A DNA stretch of 45,974 bases, from the NCBI GenBank assembly GCA_029554345.1, contig JAKPJF010000193.1, positions 1 to 45,974 of the forward strand, given 5' to 3'. The position numbers and the translations under genes were made by a program. Origin of the DNA: Spirochaetota bacterium. Lineage in GTDB: Bacteria > Spirochaetota > UBA4802 > JAFGJZ01. Positions 42,812 through 45,974 of this stretch are shown here, piece by piece. How positions within the stretch are numbered: the first letter of the stretch is position 1; every line of letters begins with the position of its first letter. Below the pieces are notes generated by a model that searched no databases, was not told where the DNA came from, and was given only the letters and a program-made list of their open reading frames with translations.

Positions 42812-43447
42812 TTAAATTATCTCCATGACCTTATCTGCTATAACTTTCGCGAGTTCCGCATGGGCTTTTTCATCGAGGTGTATCGCATCAATCGGTGTAG
42901 GCTTTATATGCTTTGCCGAGTCGATGAAACTGCAGTTTTTTGTGAGCGCAGTTTCCTGAAAGTGTTTACCCAGTTCTTTTGATTTTTCTTCAGCATCTTC
43001 AAACAATTTTTCAAAGTCTGTTTCGGTTAAGTTTCCTACTTCTGGAGGAGAGATTAGAATTATGTTTTTCGCAGGCTGATCAAAAAAACCGCTTTTCATT
43101 ATTTCGTCTATCAGAGAAGCGGCACCCTGTGCGATATCCCAGGCTGAAGCATTGAATTTTTTCTTGAGATCATTTGTTCCGAGCATTAAAATTATGCAGT
43201 CAATTGGCCTGTGTGTTTCAAGAATCAATGAGATGTATCTTTTTCCGTTTTTGTTTTCGCCTTCATACGGATCGTCGAGTACGGTTGTGCGCGCGCAAAG
43301 GCCTTCTGCAATGACCTTGAAATTTTCTCCGAGAATACTTTCTAAAATTGATGTCCATCTTTTATCGTATGGAAATCTATCTCTCGTTTTAGCATCATAG
43401 CCCCATGTGTTTGAATCGCCGTAGCAGAGAACAGTTTTGATCTTCAT
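42812..43447 (-). CDS. SGNH/GDSL-type hydrolase
   Basis: The 211-residue esterase-type hydrolase has block I GDSNTWGYD with nucleophile S12, block III LGTNDLK, and block V DAIHLDEKAH with the catalytic Asp/His. RFPYDKRWTSILES and GLCARTTVLDDPYEGENKNG are typical of the arylesterase/acyl-CoA-thioesterase-like group that acts on small esters. There is no signal peptide, so it is cytoplasmic. AAGGAGA precedes the ATG. It follows the glycerophosphodiesterase gene by 10 bp and probably shares its transcript. Confidence 0.88.
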   Translation of the reverse strand: MKIKTVLCYGDSNTWGYDAKTRDRFPYDKRWTSILESILGENFKVIAEGLCARTTVLDDPYEGENKNGKRYISLILETHRPIDCIILMLGTNDLKKKFNASAWDIAQGAASLIDEIMKSGFFDQPAKNIILISPPEVGNLTETDFEKLFEDAEEKSKELGKHFQETALTKNCSFIDSAKHIKPTPIDAIHLDEKAHAELAKVIADKVMEII

Positions 43448-43457
43448 AAAAGTCTCC

Positions 43458-44207
43458 TTATCGCTTTTGGGAGTATTTCTCTTTGAAATTCATTCCAGTT
43501 TCGATATCATCTGTAATTATCATGTCGGCGTAATTGCTAACCAGTTTAAAATCTTCAGGATTATTGACAGTCCATACGATCATTTTATTGGAAATTAAAC
43601 TAAATATAAACATCGCAAGTTTAAGTTTAATTCCCTTGACGATGTAGAAAAACTCAAGCGGCATATTTACGGAGTAGGGACGCTGAAGCGCAAGAGAAAA
43701 AAGCAGCCTCAAAAATCCTTTTTTGAAATGAGAATGTTCAAGAAGACAGCCTATTTTGTATCCGCTTTTCTTATAATCAGAAAGAAGACTGTGGTCAAAT
43801 GAAGAAACGATTAGTTCTTCCTTGCGTGAACTTAAAATAATATCAATTTCTTTGAAATGATAATTTCTTATTGTTTCGGCTTTTAGTTCAGCATTAATTA
43901 TTTTACCGGAAGGAATATTTTCAAGAAATGAAGAGAGCCTTGGAATGGTTTCTTTTCCTGAACGCAATTTGCCGAGATTTTTAAATTTGTTTAGAGCGAT
44001 GTCCGTTGTTTTTCCGTGTGAAGTTATTATTTCATCATGAATTATTACAAATTCATCGGCACATTTCTGCACATCGAATTCGATTCCGTCAGCACCATAC
44101 TCAAAGGCTTTATCTGCTGAAAAAAGGGTGTTCTCTCCGTAAAGTCTGCGGTATCCTCTGTGAGCGAGTATCGATATTGTGTAAGTTTTGCTTTGGTTCT
44201 TTTTCAT
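43458..44207 (-). CDS. Glycerophosphodiester phosphodiesterase
   Basis: GDPD enzymes split glycerophosphodiesters from lipid turnover into glycerol-3-phosphate and an alcohol. The 249-residue TIM-barrel shows AHRGYRRLYGENT (catalytic His/Arg), DGIEFDVQ (metal Glu/Asp), VIIHDE (second catalytic His), NAELKAE, and the late WTVNNPEDF. No signal peptide is present. The ATG at 44207 lacks a good ribosome site and lies 8 bp after a terminator-type stem. Together with the SGNH hydrolase it suggests lipid or ester salvage. Confidence 0.9.
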   Translation of the reverse strand: MKKNQSKTYTISILAHRGYRRLYGENTLFSADKAFEYGADGIEFDVQKCADEFVIIHDEIITSHGKTTDIALNKFKNLGKLRSGKETIPRLSSFLENIPSGKIINAELKAETIRNYHFKEIDIILSSRKEELIVSSFDHSLLSDYKKSGYKIGCLLEHSHFKKGFLRLLFSLALQRPYSVNMPLEFFYIVKGIKLKLAMFIFSLISNKMIVWTVNNPEDFKLVSNYADMIITDDIETGMNFKEKYSQKR

Positions 44208-44215
44208 AAGTAAAA

Positions 44216-44234
44216 GCGGCGCTTAAAGCGCCGC
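44216..44234 (-). terminator. Terminator-like stem after the Na/Pi transporter
   Basis: Read leftward, GCGGCGCT and AGCGCCGC form a perfect 8-bp GC stem around a 3-base loop, followed by TTTTAC. It separates the transporter transcript from the glycerophosphodiesterase gene, perhaps partially. Confidence 0.7.
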
Positions 44235-44241
44235 CTGTATA

Positions 44242-45912
44242 TTACTGCTGTATTTCTTTCTGTTCCTGTGCGATGTTAAGAAGAAAGTCTCCTATATGTT
44301 CGAGCTGTTGAAGAATATCAATGTAGAGAATTTCCATTCTAACATTGGCGCCGCTTTGTATTCTTTTCCGTGCGTTTTTCTTCAAGCTGTTTCTGAAAGC
44401 GTTAATTTTCTTTTCCATTTCATGAGCAAGAGAAAAATCACGCTCTGATATAGGTTTGTGCATGTTGCTGGCGATAAAATTGAGAAATCTTTTAACTTCA
44501 AGAAGAAATGGTTCTATCTCCTTGTCCATCTCATCGGTGAAGACAATTTTTTTCTCGGTTTTCTTTTCAATAATCTTGGTTAGATTATTGCACGAATCTC
44601 CGATACTTTCAAGCTCATCAACTATTTTCAGCATATGATTCAGATTCATTAAACTTTTATCACTCGGAGCTTCCTGTACGCATTCTGCTATAAATTTAGA
44701 AATTTCTTCCTGCATCTGGTCGGTATAGTTTTCCATTTTCTTGATTTTGCTTACATCGTCAGAATTTACTCCCTTTGATGAAGAGAAAAATGAAATAACA
44801 TTGTCGTACATTTCAGAAACTTTTTCCGTCATTTTGATAATTTCGGATTTCGCTGTTATGATATTGATTTCAGGAGTATCCTGAAGTGCCGCTGAAACAT
44901 ATTTAAGTTTATAAACCGAATCATCTTTTATTTCTTTACCAGGTAGTATTTTTTCAATCAGCTTGGCATATGCCGGTACAAACCAGATGAAGATGGCGCT
45001 GTTAACAACATTGAACATTGTATGAAACATCGAAAGATGACTCGGAGTGTTTTTTGAATCTGTTGCTGCACCAGGAACAAGAAAATCGATGAAAGTTATA
45101 AAGTAACTGAATGCAGCAAGCATCCAGATAACACCGAAGACATTAAACATCGTATGAGCCATTGCCGTGCGTCGTGCATGTATTGACTGACCGAATGCGG
45201 CAAGCTGAGCGGTGATTGTCGTACCGATATTTTCGCCAAGGCAGAGCGCGCATGCAGTCTGGAAGTCAATCCATCCGGCATAAGTCATCGTGAGAGTAAT
45301 CGCCATCGCGGCGCTTGAAGATTGAATTATAATTGTTAGTAAGGTACCGATTATTACGAAAATTATGTTTGAAAGGAAACCCATGCCGGTGAAGTTTGTA
45401 AGCATTTTCAAAGCATCGGGATATTTATTAATGTCAGGAACGCTGTCTTTTAGGTACATCAAACCTATAAAAAGTATTCCGAAACCTATAAGTGTTTCAC
45501 CGAAATATTTCTTAGTTTTAGATTTTGTGAAAATGAAAGGAAAACCGATTGCAATCGCAGGAATGGCAAGTTTGATAATGTTGAATTTGAAACCGAATAT
45601 TGACACAATCCATGCTGTGACTGTTGTACCAATGTTTGCACCCATTATTACGCCGATGGCCTGAGTGAGAGTGAGGAGCCCTGCGCTGACAAAGCTTACG
45701 ACAAAAACGGTTGTTGCAGATGATGACTGTATTATTGAAGTGATTCCGAGACCAGTCAAAAAAGCGGTAAAGCGGTTATGAGTCATGTAGCCGAGGAGTT
45801 TTTGGAGTTTTTCTCCGGCTGAATTTTGAAGACCGTCGCTCATGAGCTTCATTCCGAAAAGAAAAAGCCCGAGACTTCCGACCACCTGTATTACTGCTGA
45901 AACAATATCCAT
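44242..45912 (-). CDS. Na/Pi cotransporter family protein with PhoU-like C-terminus
   Basis: The 556-residue protein has the two inverted PNaS repeats with QSSSAT (62-67) and QSSSAA (197-202), each followed by GANIGTT or GENIGTT, within about eight to ten transmembrane helices (1-335). The C-terminal 200 residues are helical and PhoU-like (repeats around 350-440 and 445-550, with HMLKIVDELESIGDSC and LQQLEHIGDFLLN). This is the bacterial NptA/YjbB class: sodium-coupled phosphate movement, export in E. coli YjbB. GGAGG precedes the ATG. It may link to the phosphate released by the neighbouring phosphodiesterase. Confidence 0.92.
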   Translation of the reverse strand: MDIVSAVIQVVGSLGLFLFGMKLMSDGLQNSAGEKLQKLLGYMTHNRFTAFLTGLGITSIIQSSSATTVFVVSFVSAGLLTLTQAIGVIMGANIGTTVTAWIVSIFGFKFNIIKLAIPAIAIGFPFIFTKSKTKKYFGETLIGFGILFIGLMYLKDSVPDINKYPDALKMLTNFTGMGFLSNIIFVIIGTLLTIIIQSSSAAMAITLTMTYAGWIDFQTACALCLGENIGTTITAQLAAFGQSIHARRTAMAHTMFNVFGVIWMLAAFSYFITFIDFLVPGAATDSKNTPSHLSMFHTMFNVVNSAIFIWFVPAYAKLIEKILPGKEIKDDSVYKLKYVSAALQDTPEINIITAKSEIIKMTEKVSEMYDNVISFFSSSKGVNSDDVSKIKKMENYTDQMQEEISKFIAECVQEAPSDKSLMNLNHMLKIVDELESIGDSCNNLTKIIEKKTEKKIVFTDEMDKEIEPFLLEVKRFLNFIASNMHKPISERDFSLAHEMEKKINAFRNSLKKNARKRIQSGANVRMEILYIDILQQLEHIGDFLLNIAQEQKEIQQ

Positions 45913-45974
45913 AGAATCCTCCGAAACAGCTTAAGCATTTTTTTCTATGAAGATACTGTCAAGGAAATATTAAT

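Overview
The window reads as a low-to-medium GC, Gram-negative-type bacterial chromosome using the standard bacterial code (TGA is a normal stop and sits in several ATGA gene overlaps). A LolA-like carrier, a RodZ-like protein, lipoprotein and signal-peptide proteins and a bactofilin point to a two-membrane cell with an organised shape machinery. CheW/CheA/CheB/CheY point to chemotaxis. ApbE, a bacteriohemerythrin and a small hydrogenase-regulator-like protein suggest an anaerobic or oxygen-sensitive life. I cannot fix the phylum: spirochaetes or candidate phyla such as Riflebacteria would fit, but nothing in the window decides it. There are no phage genes, insertion sequences, CRISPR arrays or rRNA.

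Layout. 1-516 is non-coding and packed with perfect short hairpins, including a tandem repeat of about 46 bp whose stems show a compensatory change. 517-1419 is an HD-GYP protein. 1480-5464 is a translation/precursor block: ispE, tRNA-Gln, a GlmU-like uridylyltransferase without the acetyltransferase half, prs, rplY, and a Pth-family protein that has lost its catalytic residues. 5533-6989 holds a small TM1266-like regulator and a zapB-like/zapA pair whose leader has two mutually exclusive stems. 7091-12454 is cheW-cheA-cheB-cheY, in which CheA carries a C-terminal CheC-type phosphatase domain. 12534-17140 is scpA-scpB-cmk-rpsA-TPR protein (chromosome segregation, CMP kinase, ribosomal protein S1).

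17275-18384 has a secreted protein and a small phosphoesterase. 18702-23379 is an envelope/lipid operon: lolA-like, rodZ-like, rimO, pgsA, pgpA, HIT. 23381-26246 runs leftward (DUF815 ATPase, aspartokinase, then a bactofilin with its own promoter). 26385-34935 runs rightward: an acyl-activating enzyme/ACP/acyltransferase fusion that overlaps asnS by 95 bp, rpiB, a secreted LamG/FN3 protein, a CCA-type nucleotidyltransferase and an aminotransferase.

The last third is more accessory: leftward hemerythrin-apbE, rightward secreted HEXXH/TPR protein and an MFS transporter, a 365-bp AT-rich gap with a possible gene remnant, an ECF sigma factor coupled to a membrane VWA protein, and a leftward set of Na/Pi transporter, glycerophosphodiesterase and SGNH hydrolase. 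The strongest candidates for something unusual are the hairpin array at 1-516, the CheA-CheC fusion, the Pth-like pseudoenzyme, the ECF sigma/VWA pair, and the ANL-ACP-PlsC fusion with its palindrome-bearing promoter.
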